DNA of 64,000 bases, from assembly GCA_002973575.1 (NCBI GenBank), contig PVEQ01000003.1, positions 236,595 to 300,594 of the forward strand. The letters are read 5' to 3'. Every line of letters starts with the position of its first letter. Positions within the stretch are counted from its first letter, which is position 1. The notes under the pieces were generated by a model that did no database searches, was not told where the DNA came from, and saw only the letters and a program-made list of their open reading frames with translations. This document shows positions 49,866 through 58,851 of the stretch, piece after piece. A program made the position numbers and the translations under genes. The DNA is from Sediminibacterium magnilacihabitans. Lineage in GTDB: Bacteria; Bacteroidota; Bacteroidia; Chitinophagales; Chitinophagaceae.

Positions 49866-50861
49866 TTACCTCAGTATCCCTTCGATCAGCGCGAGCTCTT
49901 CTGAACTGAACTGGTAATTTTTGATGCATTGCAATGAATCCGTTACTTGCTCCGGTTTACTGGCGCCTATCAATACCGAAGTAATGCGGGGATCCTTCAG
50001 CACCCATGCCAGCGCCATTTGCGCGAGCGACTGTCCACGCTGCTCTGCCAATACATTCAATCGTTTCACTTTATCCAGCTTCTCCGGTGTTACCTGGTCT
50101 TCTTCCATGGCACCATTCCCCCTGTGCGATGCAGCCCGTGAATCTGTTGGCACACCTTTCAGGTATTTATTGGTAAGCATGCCTTGTGCAAGCGGGGAGA
50201 AAGGTATACAACCCACTCCTTCACGTTCCAATACATCGAGCAAACCATTTTCTACCCAACGCTCAAACATCGAGTATTTGGGTTGATGAATAAGACAAGG
50301 CGTACCCAGCTCCCGAAGGATGGCAATGGCTTTGGCTGCTTCTGCCGGCTGATAGCTGGAGATACCTACATACAAAGCTTTACCCTGGCGAACAATGAGA
50401 TCGAGTGTAGACATGGTCTCTTCCAAGGGTGTATGCGGATCGGGACGATGGTGGTAATAAATATCTACATAATCAAGTCCCATTCTTTTCAGGCTCTGGT
50501 CAAGACTGGCCACCAGGTATTTCCGGGAGCCCCAGTCGCCATAAGGCCCTTCCCACATCTTCCATCCTGCTTTGGTGGAGATGATGAGCTCGTCGCGGTA
50601 AGGCAGGAAATCCGCTTTGAAAAGCTGTCCGAAATTTTTCTCTGCCGATCCGGGAGGCGGGCCATAATTATTGGCCAGATCGAAATGCGTAATGCCGTGG
50701 TCGAACGCTGTGCGCAAGATATCACGCGCTTTATCCATTGAATCGATATCACCGAAATTATGCCACAGGCCCAGCGAAACGGCCGGCAGCATGAGACCGC
50801 TGTTGCCGCATCGGCGGTATTCCATCTGTTCATAACGATTGGAGCTTGCTGTATAAGACAT
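49866..50861 (-). CDS. Aldo/keto reductase, YghZ/Gpr-like
   Basis: 331 residues, TIM-barrel NADPH-dependent oxidoreductase. The catalytic tetrad is visible: Asp and Tyr in HFDLANNYGPPPGSAE, Lys in IISTKAGW, His in YYHHRPDPHTP. The cofactor end has SVLIGASKPEQVTDSL. Motifs and length match the L-glyceraldehyde-3-phosphate reductase subfamily (YghZ), which also reduces methylglyoxal. Cytoplasmic. It is divergent from the TPR histidine kinase gene, with a 90-bp shared upstream region. Substrate in this organism is not known. Confidence 0.92.
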   Translation of the reverse strand: MSYTASSNRYEQMEYRRCGNSGLMLPAVSLGLWHNFGDIDSMDKARDILRTAFDHGITHFDLANNYGPPPGSAEKNFGQLFKADFLPYRDELIISTKAGWKMWEGPYGDWGSRKYLVASLDQSLKRMGLDYVDIYYHHRPDPHTPLEETMSTLDLIVRQGKALYVGISSYQPAEAAKAIAILRELGTPCLIHQPKYSMFERWVENGLLDVLEREGVGCIPFSPLAQGMLTNKYLKGVPTDSRAASHRGNGAMEEDQVTPEKLDKVKRLNVLAEQRGQSLAQMALAWVLKDPRITSVLIGASKPEQVTDSLQCIKNYQFSSEELALIEGILR

Positions 50862-50951
50862 GGTTATTGAGAATTGATGAATGATAAATAAGGCTAAAAA
50901 TACGTGACAGGATAAAACTAATCGTAACTTTTCAAAAATCTTTTCCCTGTA

Positions 50952-52802
50952 TTGAATCGCAAAACCGCAAGCCTGGTTTTAGCCATTGCTTTGGTCAACG
51001 GCATTTCGGCCCAGCAACCCGCAGGCAGCGATTCCTCCATTGCTCATGCCAAAAAAATATTGTTGCAAACCCGGATGCGGAAAGATACCCTTGGTTCGCT
51101 TATCCCATTGCGAGACCTGGGAATAGCTTTTTATCTTGCCAAGCAGTACGACTCTGCCACCCTGTACTTTAAAGAGGGATTGAACCTGGCCATTTCCCGG
51201 CGCCAATACTATTTGGAATTGCATGATTTCAGGCCAATCCTGAACAACAATTTTTTCCTGCTGGGTAATTATACCGCCGCCATGGAGATTTCGGTAGATG
51301 GACTGGCCAGGGCCGAAGCCCTCAACAACCCTGAACGGATAGCGCATTTCAAAGGAGTGATCGGTTATATTCTAATGAAGCAGGGTAAGCTGGTAGCCGC
51401 CAAACAATATTTTATCGATTTCCTGAAGCTCGCCACCGGGCTGCACAATAAATTGCTGGAAGCAAAAGGACTCTTTTACCTGGCCGACCTGTCGATCCTG
51501 GAAAAAAACTATGCCAATGCCATCTCTTATATCCATAAAGCCATGGCTGTTTTCGATGATCCTAAAACAGTGCTTAGCATCAATAAAAATGAGCAACTGG
51601 CTTATGCGAACAACAAACTGGCCGAAGTTTATGCGCAGATGAACGACCTGCCGCATTCCCTGCAATACAGCCTTACTGCCATCCGCATCAGTGAACAAAA
51701 CATTCAATGGATCAACCGTTATGACATGGCACGTTATTATGTGAACGGAGGTACTACCTATAACCGGCTGAAGCAGTACCAGCAAGCGCTCTCATTGCTG
51801 AGGAAGGGATTGTCCATTTCCAAAGAACCCATGTACATGGAATGTATACAGGATGCCGATGAGCAATTGTCCATTGCTTTTGCCTCATTGCGCAATTACG
51901 ACAGCGCTTATGCCTACCATCTTCGTTTTACACAGGTGAGGGACAACATCATGGCCGAAAACAACCAGCGCGTACTGCTGGAAAAAGAGACCCGTTACAA
52001 GATGGAAACCCAGCAGCGGTTGCAAGACGCCGCACTGAACCGGCAAAAGCTATGGAAAGACCTCAGTATTTGCATCGCTTGCGCCAGTATCCTGATCGCG
52101 TGGTTGCTCTACAAATGGTATAGCCTGCGGCAAAGGAATCATTTCCAGGCTGCATTGAACATGCAACAGCAGGAAAGCCTGCGCGCTACCATTTCAGCGG
52201 CCGACAGGGAAAGAAAAAGAATTGCCGATGACCTGCATGATACACTGGGTTCGCTCTTATCGGCTACCAAACTCAAGCTGTCGGCCATAGAAGAAACAGG
52301 CACCATGCCCGGGCAGGAAAAAGAAGGCCTGAAAGAAGTACTTGCATTGCTGGATGAAGCCATGCAGGAAATGAAAAACATTGCTTATAATATCATGCCG
52401 GCTACCTTATCGCGACTGGGCGTGATCGCTGCATTGCAGAGCCTGTTTAACAGGATCAGTCATCAATCGGTTATACACATCAATTACACTACATACGGAT
52501 TCACAGAACGGCTGCATGAGACAGTAGAGCTGGGTATTTATCAGGTGGTGTTGGAAGCCATGAACAATATTGTAAAGCATGCACATGCCAGGAACGCAAC
52601 AGTGCAATTGGTTCGTTATGAGCGCCATATCAATATTACCATTGAAGACGATGGCCGTGGCTTTGATGCGCTGCGTGAAAATACGGTGGGAAACGGACTC
52701 AACAATATGCAGTCGCGCACCAAAAATATGCGCGGAACCATTGACATCGACAGCCAGCCTGGCATGGGAACCACCATCATCATTGAAATTCCATACACCT
52801 GA
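50952..52802 (+). CDS. TPR-containing sensor histidine kinase, HisKA_3 type
   Basis: 616 residues. The start is TTG at 50952; the frame is closed by TAA at 50925 and no other start lies between. It opens with a signal peptide (KTASLVLAIALVNGISA|QQ). The periplasmic part (about 30-365) holds tetratricopeptide-like helical repeats (for example YDSATLYFKEGLNLA, PERIAHFKGVIGYI). A transmembrane helix is near 370-390 (LSICIACASILIAWLLYKW). HisKA_3 follows with the phospho-acceptor in DDLHDTLGSLL (His429), then HATPase boxes VVLEAMNNIVKHAHA and EDDGRGFDALREN. Paired with the LuxR regulator gene 63 bp downstream. Confidence 0.92.
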   Translation: MNRKTASLVLAIALVNGISAQQPAGSDSSIAHAKKILLQTRMRKDTLGSLIPLRDLGIAFYLAKQYDSATLYFKEGLNLAISRRQYYLELHDFRPILNNNFFLLGNYTAAMEISVDGLARAEALNNPERIAHFKGVIGYILMKQGKLVAAKQYFIDFLKLATGLHNKLLEAKGLFYLADLSILEKNYANAISYIHKAMAVFDDPKTVLSINKNEQLAYANNKLAEVYAQMNDLPHSLQYSLTAIRISEQNIQWINRYDMARYYVNGGTTYNRLKQYQQALSLLRKGLSISKEPMYMECIQDADEQLSIAFASLRNYDSAYAYHLRFTQVRDNIMAENNQRVLLEKETRYKMETQQRLQDAALNRQKLWKDLSICIACASILIAWLLYKWYSLRQRNHFQAALNMQQQESLRATISAADRERKRIADDLHDTLGSLLSATKLKLSAIEETGTMPGQEKEGLKEVLALLDEAMQEMKNIAYNIMPATLSRLGVIAALQSLFNRISHQSVIHINYTTYGFTERLHETVELGIYQVVLEAMNNIVKHAHARNATVQLVRYERHINITIEDDGRGFDALRENTVGNGLNNMQSRTKNMRGTIDIDSQPGMGTTIIIEIPYT

Positions 52803-52865
52803 TACCGGGTTGCTACCGGAATATTGGTATTGTGAAACAGCGGCGCAGCCTTTAGATTTACGTAT

Positions 52866-53528
52866 ATGAAAGCAGTGGCATCGAAAAGGATACAACTATT
52901 GATTGCCGACGATCACCGGGTACTACTCGACGGTTTGGTTTCATTACTTAGAACAGAACCCAATTTCGAGATCGCTGCAACAGCGGAAAACGGCGAGCAG
53001 GTAATTGATTGGCTCAACAAAACGGAAGTGGACGTATGCCTGATCGATATCAGCATGCCCAGGCCGGATGGCATGGAGTTGACACGATGGATACAACAAC
53101 ACAAGCCACAAATAAAGATCCTCATTCTCACCACGCACGACGAAGAAGAGATCATTGCCGAAATGGTACAGGCAGGCATAGCCGGATATCTGTTAAAAAG
53201 CTGCACCCGGCACGAGTTGGTAGAAGGTATCAACCGTGTTATGAGCGGACAGTTTTTCTTTAGCGAAGCAGTCAGCAACCGCATCATCGATAGCTATAAA
53301 GAACAAAAAAAGGAAACCGCAGAAGAGCCCGTAACATTTACAGAGCGCGAAAAAGAGATCGTACAACTTTTGGCGAAAGAATATACCAATGAAAAAATAG
53401 CCCAAACCCTACACATCAGTTACAGAACGGTGGAAACCCATCGCAAGAACATGATGCTGAAAACCAAAGCACGCAACCTGGCGGGCTTATTGCGTTTCGC
53501 TTCCAATCAGGGCCTGATCAGGCTATGA
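52866..53528 (+). CDS. LuxR/NarL-type response regulator
   Basis: 220 residues. Receiver domain with acidic pocket (IADDH, Asp15-Asp16), phospho-acceptor in VCLIDISMPRPDG (Asp61), conserved Thr in ILILTTHDEEE and Lys in IAGYLLKSC. LuxR helix-turn-helix at the C-terminus (FTEREKEIVQLLAKEYTNEK, then ISYRTVETHRKNMMLK). It is the partner of the TPR kinase gene directly upstream, which shares its direction. A near-consensus -7 sequence TAGATTTA (52853-52860) lies just before the start and might give separate expression. Confidence 0.93.
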   Translation: MKAVASKRIQLLIADDHRVLLDGLVSLLRTEPNFEIAATAENGEQVIDWLNKTEVDVCLIDISMPRPDGMELTRWIQQHKPQIKILILTTHDEEEIIAEMVQAGIAGYLLKSCTRHELVEGINRVMSGQFFFSEAVSNRIIDSYKEQKKETAEEPVTFTEREKEIVQLLAKEYTNEKIAQTLHISYRTVETHRKNMMLKTKARNLAGLLRFASNQGLIRL

Positions 53529-53557
53529 ATCATCCGAACCGTTTGTTTAAAAGTGAA

Positions 53558-53620
53558 AAGCCAGTGCATGCACCTGTTATCTGTGTTGGGTACAACATAA
53601 ACAGGAAATGCAACTGGCTT
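53558..53620. terminator. Extended 63-nt hairpin between convergent genes
   Basis: The outer stem AAGCCAGTGCAT (53558-53569) pairs with the complement ending at 53620 with one bulge, an inner stem CCTGTT/AACAGG continues it, and TGTTG/CAACA closes around GGTA. It lies between the LuxR regulator (plus) and the lipoprotein (minus). Likely a two-way terminator, though T-runs are weak; a small structured RNA is an alternative. Confidence 0.55.
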
Positions 53621-53633
53621 ACGTATCCTCCCC

Positions 53634-54398
53634 TCAGAAGATCCGTTTCAATGAAATGTTGTGGGAACAGGTACTCGTTGTTCCATTACCCGTTACAGTG
53701 CCTGTGATAGAACTTGCATCACTACTGATGGTAAGAGAACCAGACTCACCTCCCATGCTCATCTGGACCTGATTGCCACTAACAGTTCCTGTACCTCCTC
53801 CATGCTCGCCAGTAGTGGCAAGGTATGTTCCCATAGCTGAACTGCCGGCTGTCCATACATTCACAACAGCATTCACACATTTTCCTCCATTGCTGCTTAC
53901 CGGTGAGGCTGAACCCTGGTATACCCTCACTGGATTCGAAGATGTTTCTTTTGCAATGGCTGCATATACCGGCCCCTGGTGGCTGGGGAAATACACAGAA
54001 TCTATCGAAGGATTGCTGCCGGTAGCAGTCACAGAGAACCATATTTTCGCCCCGCTGGTGCCGGTAAACAATGCTTTGGAAAGCGCCTGACCACTTTGCC
54101 AGTTACCCAATGAAGCGGCGGGTAAACTATCAGAAGCACTGGCCGGATCAGTCCATTGATAAACCACATAAGGTTTAGCAGCCTGCAGGTTAACCACAAA
54201 ATAACCGCTTGAGCCCGTCAGCGTACCTTTATAAATACCACCACTCTGGTTATCATAGGCCGCCTGGGCAGTGGTTCCGGAAGTATTATTTCCCGATCCT
54301 GGCGAATTGCTGCCGGATGATTTGCTGCAGCTATTGCCAGTCAACAATAAAGCCGAAACAGCGGCAATGAGAGCACAAAAACTGATAAGCTGTTTCAT
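53634..54398 (-). CDS. Lipoprotein, unknown function
   Basis: 254 residues from the ATG at 54398; an earlier ATG at 54488 would prepend 30 non-signal residues. The signal ends in LLTGNSC, a plausible lipobox with Cys24, followed by a Ser/Gly/Asn-rich linker (SKSSGSNSPGSGNNTSGTTA). The rest is beta-rich (GGIYKGTLTGSSGYFVVNLQ, KPYVVYQWTDPA), with a C-terminal Gly/Thr-rich repeat-like part (GEHGGGTGTVSGNQVQMSMG). No enzyme motif recognised. It may be an outer-membrane-anchored surface protein. Convergent with the LuxR regulator and probably regulated on its own. Confidence 0.8.
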   Translation of the reverse strand: MKQLISFCALIAAVSALLLTGNSCSKSSGSNSPGSGNNTSGTTAQAAYDNQSGGIYKGTLTGSSGYFVVNLQAAKPYVVYQWTDPASASDSLPAASLGNWQSGQALSKALFTGTSGAKIWFSVTATGSNPSIDSVYFPSHQGPVYAAIAKETSSNPVRVYQGSASPVSSNGGKCVNAVVNVWTAGSSAMGTYLATTGEHGGGTGTVSGNQVQMSMGGESGSLTISSDASSITGTVTGNGTTSTCSHNISLKRIF

Positions 54399-54550
54399 AG
54401 GTATTTGTTTGTATCGATGAATGAATCTTGATAGTAAAAATAACCGGCAAAAGGCTGAGCAGGAATACCATGACCACGGTATTTTCATCTACCAATAAGT
54501 TGGTATGAACCAGTTGTTAAAACAAGTTGGCCGTTTAAGCCGGCCCTATT

Positions 54551-54558
54551 TATTTTTG
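54551..54558 (+). promoter_or_regulatory. -7 box for the Nudix gene
   Basis: TATTTTTG matches TAnnTTTG and ends 4 bp before the ATG at 54563, implying a leaderless or nearly leaderless transcript. A TTGG at 54527 is 20 bp upstream as a possible -33. The small hairpin GGCCG/CGGCC (54529-54545) lies between. Confidence 0.45.
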
Positions 54559-54562
54559 GGGA

Positions 54563-54976
54563 ATGGAACCGATAAAAATCATAGCGGGCGGCGGGTTGGT
54601 CTTTAATGAGGCAGGTGCCTTACTCATGATCTTCAGGCGTGGCAAATGGGATCTTCCCAAAGGCAAGCTCGACGAAGGAGAAACGATTGAAGACTGCGCG
54701 CTGAGAGAAGTGAAAGAAGAAACCGGCCTCGCAGAAGTAATACGTGAAGAGCTCATATCCATTGGTTATCATCATTATTTCGATCTCCATTTAAACAACA
54801 ACGTCATCAAAGAAACCCATTGGTTCCGTATGCATGCTGCCGGCAACCAGCCATTGACACCGCAAACGGAAGAAGACATTACAGATATCCGTTGGGTGCA
54901 AGGCGCCGAATTGGAAGCCTGCTTGAACGATAGTTATCCTAATATCGTAGAGGTAATAAAAAAGGTATTCTATTAG
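54563..54976 (+). CDS. Nudix hydrolase
   Basis: 137 residues. A complete Nudix box: GKLDEGETIEDCALREVKEE followed by TGL, with all catalytic Gly, Arg and Glu residues. The opening (KIIAGGGLVFNEAGALLMIF) and the RRGKWDLPKGKL lead-in are typical of small stand-alone Nudix proteins. Substrate is a nucleoside diphosphate linked to another moiety; which one cannot be read from the sequence. Cytoplasmic. It precedes purK in the same direction, but purK has its own promoter-like box. Confidence 0.93.
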   Translation: MEPIKIIAGGGLVFNEAGALLMIFRRGKWDLPKGKLDEGETIEDCALREVKEETGLAEVIREELISIGYHHYFDLHLNNNVIKETHWFRMHAAGNQPLTPQTEEDITDIRWVQGAELEACLNDSYPNIVEVIKKVFY

Positions 54977-55010
54977 TCCTCATCAACCCTAATACTTTCA
55001 TTATCTCTTT

Positions 55011-55036
55011 GTCGAATTGTCTCATTGCCCCATTGA
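55011..55036. repeat. Short copy of the octamer repeat upstream of purK
   Basis: ATTG recurs at 8-bp spacing (55016, 55024, 55032) just before the -7 box of purK. The unit GTCGAATTGTC is shared with the longer copies at 46736-46825 and 58761-58840. It has only one arm here, so no hairpin. Confidence 0.55.
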
Positions 55037-55039
55037 AAC

Positions 55040-55047
55040 TATCTTTG
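55040..55047 (+). promoter_or_regulatory. -7 box for purK
   Basis: TATCTTTG, identical to the lepA box, ends 17 bp before the ATG at 55065. The ATTG at 55016-55019 is 20 bp upstream and could serve as the -33 element. Confidence 0.6.
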
Positions 55048-55064
55048 CCCCCTAATCAAACTGT

Positions 55065-56183
55065 ATGAAAGTAGGTATTCTCGGCGGTGGCCAGTTGGGC
55101 AGGATGTTATTACAGGCTTCGGCCAATTATGTGGTGGAGACATCGGTACTGGATAAAGAAAGCGATTGCCCGGCAGCGCATTTATGCCATCATTTTGTAC
55201 AGGGCGATATTACTGATTTTGACACCGTATATCGTTTTGGAAAAGGCCTGGATGCCATCACCATAGAAATCGAATCCGTTAATGTGGATGCGCTTGAGAA
55301 ATTAGAAGCCGAAGGCGTACCTGTATATCCCAGGCCTTCGGCAATCCGTACCATCAAAAACAAGATCACACAAAAAGCTTTCTACCGTCAGCACGATATA
55401 CCTACTTCGGAATTCATTATCACGGAAGCCAGGAAGGAATTGCAGGAACACCTTTCTTTCCTGCCGGCTGTTCACAAAACCGGAGAAGGCGGCTATGACG
55501 GCAAAGGAGTGCAAGTGCTGAAAGAGCTCAAAGACATTGACCTGGGCTTCGATGTACCCGCCGTGTTAGAAAAAATGGTTCCCATTCACAAAGAGATCGC
55601 TGTAATTGTAGCCATGAGCAACCAGGGCGAAGTAACCCTCTACCCTCCTGCTGAAATGATCTTCGATCCCGTGCTGAACCTGCTGGATTACCAGTTGAGT
55701 CCGGCTATTCTTCCCGAACAGGTACTGTGGAAAGCAGAAGCTATTGCACTGAAAGTGGTAAAACACCTGAACAGTCCCGGATTGTTTGCCATTGAATTGT
55801 TTGTTGATAAAAACCAGGAAGTGCTCGTGAATGAAACGGCGCCCCGTGTCCACAACAGCGGCCATCATACTATCGAAGCCAATTATAGCAGCCAATACGA
55901 TATGTTGTGGCGAATCATACTCAATTACCCGCTGGGCAATACCGATCCCATTCTGCCTTCAGCCATTGTGAACCTGCTGGGCGCTGAAGGTTACACCGGA
56001 AAAGCCAAATATGAAAACCTCGAAGATGTATTGAAGACCGACAATGTGTTTGTTCATCTCTATGGTAAAACAGAAACCAAACCCGGTCGCAAAATGGGAC
56101 ATGTAACCATCATCAGTAAAGACTACCAGGACCTGGCTTACCAGGCCAATAAGATCAAGCACCTTTTGAAGGTGATAGCCTGA
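55065..56183 (+). CDS. purK: N5-carboxyaminoimidazole ribonucleotide synthase
   Basis: 372 residues, ATP-grasp superfamily. It opens with VGILGGGQLGRMLLQASANY (nucleotide-binding loop of the PurK N-domain), then TIEIESVNVDALEKLE, and the ATP-grasp core with VHKTGEGGYDGKGVQVL and NETAPRVHNSGHHTIEANYS, a PurK signature. It carboxylates AIR using ATP and bicarbonate in purine synthesis. The C-terminus ends ANKIKHLLKVIA. Its last 29 bp overlap the convergent DUF3078 gene tail to tail. Confidence 0.96.
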   Translation: MKVGILGGGQLGRMLLQASANYVVETSVLDKESDCPAAHLCHHFVQGDITDFDTVYRFGKGLDAITIEIESVNVDALEKLEAEGVPVYPRPSAIRTIKNKITQKAFYRQHDIPTSEFIITEARKELQEHLSFLPAVHKTGEGGYDGKGVQVLKELKDIDLGFDVPAVLEKMVPIHKEIAVIVAMSNQGEVTLYPPAEMIFDPVLNLLDYQLSPAILPEQVLWKAEAIALKVVKHLNSPGLFAIELFVDKNQEVLVNETAPRVHNSGHHTIEANYSSQYDMLWRIILNYPLGNTDPILPSAIVNLLGAEGYTGKAKYENLEDVLKTDNVFVHLYGKTETKPGRKMGHVTIISKDYQDLAYQANKIKHLLKVIA

Positions 56184-57213
56184 CCGCCCTTTTCACTACC
56201 TGCTGCACACTGTCGATCACCGGTATAATCGGAGGAAGCGGTGGCGGCGGCAACAGTTTGGGTTGACGAACGGCTTTCCTCACTGCCAGCGGATGCTGGA
56301 AGCCGATACCAATCAGGCTTTTCAACTGCAACCCGGGTGAATTTTTATTGGCTCCGAATAACCGCACATTATCGTCGTAGATCATGTCTAAGTTATAAGT
56401 GGCGGTGAACGCTTTATTGATGCGGAAAGAAAACATATTCGTCATGAAAAAATCCACATTCTGCGGCTGATCGGCATAATTCGAAAACAGGTCGAGCCTC
56501 CCTTTATAACCCACGTTTTTACCAATCGATGTCATGTAATTGATGGTGGCAAATGCACCGATCTGGTTGATGCTGTGCGATCCGGGCGGTACGCCATAGA
56601 GTCCTTTTCTGGCCAGTGAATCGTGTGCAATGATGGTCATACGCGATGTAAGCGGAGAAAGGAAAAGCGAGAATTTATCACTGGGTTTGTAATCCATACC
56701 CAACGACAATATGATATAAGCCGGCGACAGAAAAGAAGATGCCAGCGTTGGCACGTTATTGCTGTAACTGAACCCGTCGAAAAACTGTGACCGGAAATTG
56801 AACAAGGTAGACACATATACTTTTCCCACGCTGTCTATCTTATAACCATACTTACTCAGGAAATCGATGCGGTCGTCGTTCTTGCGGCCACTCAGACTGG
56901 TGGTCTGCACATAACCCAAGTTTACATCCAGGTTATTATCCCAGGTGTACCGCTTCTTTTTATGATAGAAAAAATAGTTGAAATAACCACTTGCCGCGAG
57001 AGAGAAATTGTCGCCACCGGCCGACCAGTTGCTCAATGATCCTTGAGAAATGTTAAAACTTAACAGCCCACCTCTTTTCCAGTCCCATTTGGTGGTATCT
57101 GCCTCTTTTCTGATCGTCCTGGCGGTTTCGGCCTTTATCTTGTTCAATACATCCTGTGCCTGTCCAAATTGAATACCAATGGCCATTATAGCCAACAGAA
57201 TACATTTATTCAT
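56155..57213 (-). CDS. DUF3078 family exported protein
   Basis: 352 residues with a signal peptide (NKCILLAIMAIGIQFGQA|Q). The mature protein has the DUF3078 features: WKRGGLLSFNISQGSLSNWS followed by AGGDNFSLAASGYFNYFF and alternating beta-strands with many aromatics (WDNNLDVNLGYVQTTSLSGR, KYGYKIDSVGKVYVSTLFNF), consistent with an outer-membrane beta-barrel. A Pro-rich C-terminal stretch (LLPPPPLPPIIPVIDSV) is an extension. Function unknown. It overlaps purK tail to tail by 29 bp and is divergent from miaB. Confidence 0.88.
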   Translation of the reverse strand: MNKCILLAIMAIGIQFGQAQDVLNKIKAETARTIRKEADTTKWDWKRGGLLSFNISQGSLSNWSAGGDNFSLAASGYFNYFFYHKKKRYTWDNNLDVNLGYVQTTSLSGRKNDDRIDFLSKYGYKIDSVGKVYVSTLFNFRSQFFDGFSYSNNVPTLASSFLSPAYIILSLGMDYKPSDKFSLFLSPLTSRMTIIAHDSLARKGLYGVPPGSHSINQIGAFATINYMTSIGKNVGYKGRLDLFSNYADQPQNVDFFMTNMFSFRINKAFTATYNLDMIYDDNVRLFGANKNSPGLQLKSLIGIGFQHPLAVRKAVRQPKLLPPPPLPPIIPVIDSVQQVVKRAVRLSPSKGA

Positions 57214-57307
57214 CGATTGTATACGCTGATTTATGCGTAAAAATAAGGAATGACACCATTCATCAAATCGGGTGCTGACAAACTGGCATAAACAAGCGAA
57301 TTTTACG

Positions 57308-57315
57308 TAGTTTTG
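57308..57315 (+). promoter_or_regulatory. -7 box for miaB
   Basis: TAGTTTTG matches TAnnTTTG; the ATG lies 20 bp downstream at 57336. No good -33 TTG is evident. Confidence 0.5.
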
Positions 57316-57335
57316 CCCTCTAAATTTTCAAACGC

Positions 57336-58772
57336 ATGGAAATGCTGGCTATAGCTGGAAAAGAACATGATGAAAGTCGACAGGGTGAAACCTTGAAGCC
57401 TTTTGAAAACGACCCCAATCAATACCGGAAACGTTTCTATATAGAAAGTTATGGCTGTGCCATGAATTTTGCCGACAGTGAAGTGGTAGCTTCCATATTG
57501 AACCAGGAAGGCTTCGGCGCAACCCGGCTGGCAGAAGAGGCCGACCTGATACTGGTGAATACCTGTTCTATCAGGGAAAAAGCGGAACAAACCGTTCGCA
57601 AACGCCTGCATGAATTCAGGAAACTCAAGGAAAAGCGCAAGGGCATGCTCATTGGCGTGCTGGGTTGTATGGCCGAGCGTTTGAAATCGCAATTACTGGA
57701 AGAAGAAAAACTGGTAGACATCGTAGTGGGTCCTGATGCTTATCGAAGTCTCCCCTTTCTGATCTCCGAAGCGGAAACCGGACAGAAAGCAGTGAATGTG
57801 TTGCTGAGCCGTGAAGAGACTTATGCCGATATCTCCCCTATCCGTATCGACAGCAATGGCATCAACGCTTTTGTATCGATCATGCGGGGATGTAACAATA
57901 TGTGCAGCTTCTGTGTAGTACCATTTACACGTGGCAGGGAGCGCAGCCGCGATGCCGTTTCTATTGTGGCCGAGTCGCAGGATCTGTTCAACAAAGGCTA
58001 TAAAGAGATCACGCTGCTCGGACAGAACGTAGACAGCTATTACTGGATCGATGAAGCAAAAGATGAGACCATAACATTTGCCAGGCTGCTCGAAAAAGTG
58101 GCTTTGATTAGTCCCGATCTGCGTGTACGTTTCAGCACTTCACATCCGAAAGATATCACCGACGAAGTATTATACACCATTGCAAAATATGAGAACATCT
58201 GCAATTATATCCATCTGCCCGTACAGAGCGGCAGCACGAGGATGTTGCAGTTGATGAACCGTACTTATACACGCGAATGGTATAAAGCCAAAGTGGATCG
58301 TATCCGCGAGATCATCCCCGATTGTGGTATCAGTTCCGATATCATTGCCGGTTTCTGTACCGAAACGGAAGAAGATCACCAGGACACCCTAAGCATTATG
58401 GAGTACGGCCGGTTCGATATGAGCTATATGTACTTCTACAGCGAGAGACCCGGTACATTGGCTGCCAGGCGTTATACAGACGATATTCCAGAAACAGTGA
58501 AGAAAAGAAGGCTACAGGAAATCGTAGACCTCCAGGGAATTTTATCACACCAAAGCAACCAGCTCGACCTCGGCAAAACATTTAAAGTATTGATCGAAGG
58601 CAATAGCAAGAAAAGCGATGCGCAATGGTATGGAAGGAACAGTCAGAATAAAGTGATCGTATTCCCTAAAGGCAACCATCCTTACAAACCCGCTGATTAC
58701 GTGATGGTGAAAGTGGTGGATTGCACCAAGGCAACTTTGGTGGGAGAAATCGTTGATAATTTGGCAATTTGA
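57336..58772 (+). CDS. miaB: tRNA-2-methylthio-N6-dimethylallyladenosine synthase
   Basis: 478 residues, radical SAM methylthiotransferase. The N-terminal UPF0004 domain contributes Cys residues ([36 protein letters not shown]). The radical SAM cluster is CNNMCSFC (CxxxCxxC) near residue 190. A C-terminal TRAM-like domain ends the protein. It adds the methylthio group to i6A37 of certain tRNAs. The leading ~30 residues before [10 protein letters not shown] are a family-typical extension. The stop codon lies inside the downstream octamer repeat. Confidence 0.96.
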   Translation: MEMLAIAGKEHDESRQGETLKPFENDPNQYRKRFYIESYGCAMNFADSEVVASILNQEGFGATRLAEEADLILVNTCSIREKAEQTVRKRLHEFRKLKEKRKGMLIGVLGCMAERLKSQLLEEEKLVDIVVGPDAYRSLPFLISEAETGQKAVNVLLSREETYADISPIRIDSNGINAFVSIMRGCNNMCSFCVVPFTRGRERSRDAVSIVAESQDLFNKGYKEITLLGQNVDSYYWIDEAKDETITFARLLEKVALISPDLRVRFSTSHPKDITDEVLYTIAKYENICNYIHLPVQSGSTRMLQLMNRTYTREWYKAKVDRIREIIPDCGISSDIIAGFCTETEEDHQDTLSIMEYGRFDMSYMYFYSERPGTLAARRYTDDIPETVKKRRLQEIVDLQGILSHQSNQLDLGKTFKVLIEGNSKKSDAQWYGRNSQNKVIVFPKGNHPYKPADYVMVKVVDCTKATLVGEIVDNLAI

Positions 58773-58840
58773 TAATTCGACAATTCGATAATTTTTGCAC
58801 TACGTTTCATTGACGAATTGTCGAATTGGCAAATTGTATA
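58761..58840. repeat. Octamer-periodic hairpin repeat between miaB and the sigma-54 activator
   Basis: GATAATTT/GACAATTC units repeat every 8 bp. Bases 58766-58787 and 58814-58835 form an imperfect 22-bp inverted repeat (20 of 22 pairs) with a 26-nt loop. A -7-like TAATTTTTG lies inside the loop side at 58789. Related to the copies at 46736-46825 and 55011-55036. Confidence 0.75.
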
Positions 58841-58851
58841 ATTAAAAAAAT

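Noticed and set aside
53525..53707. 60-codon frame overlapping the LuxR stop by ATGA
   Set aside because: It runs through the 63-nt hairpin and into the antisense of the lipoprotein gene, with no sensible protein features.
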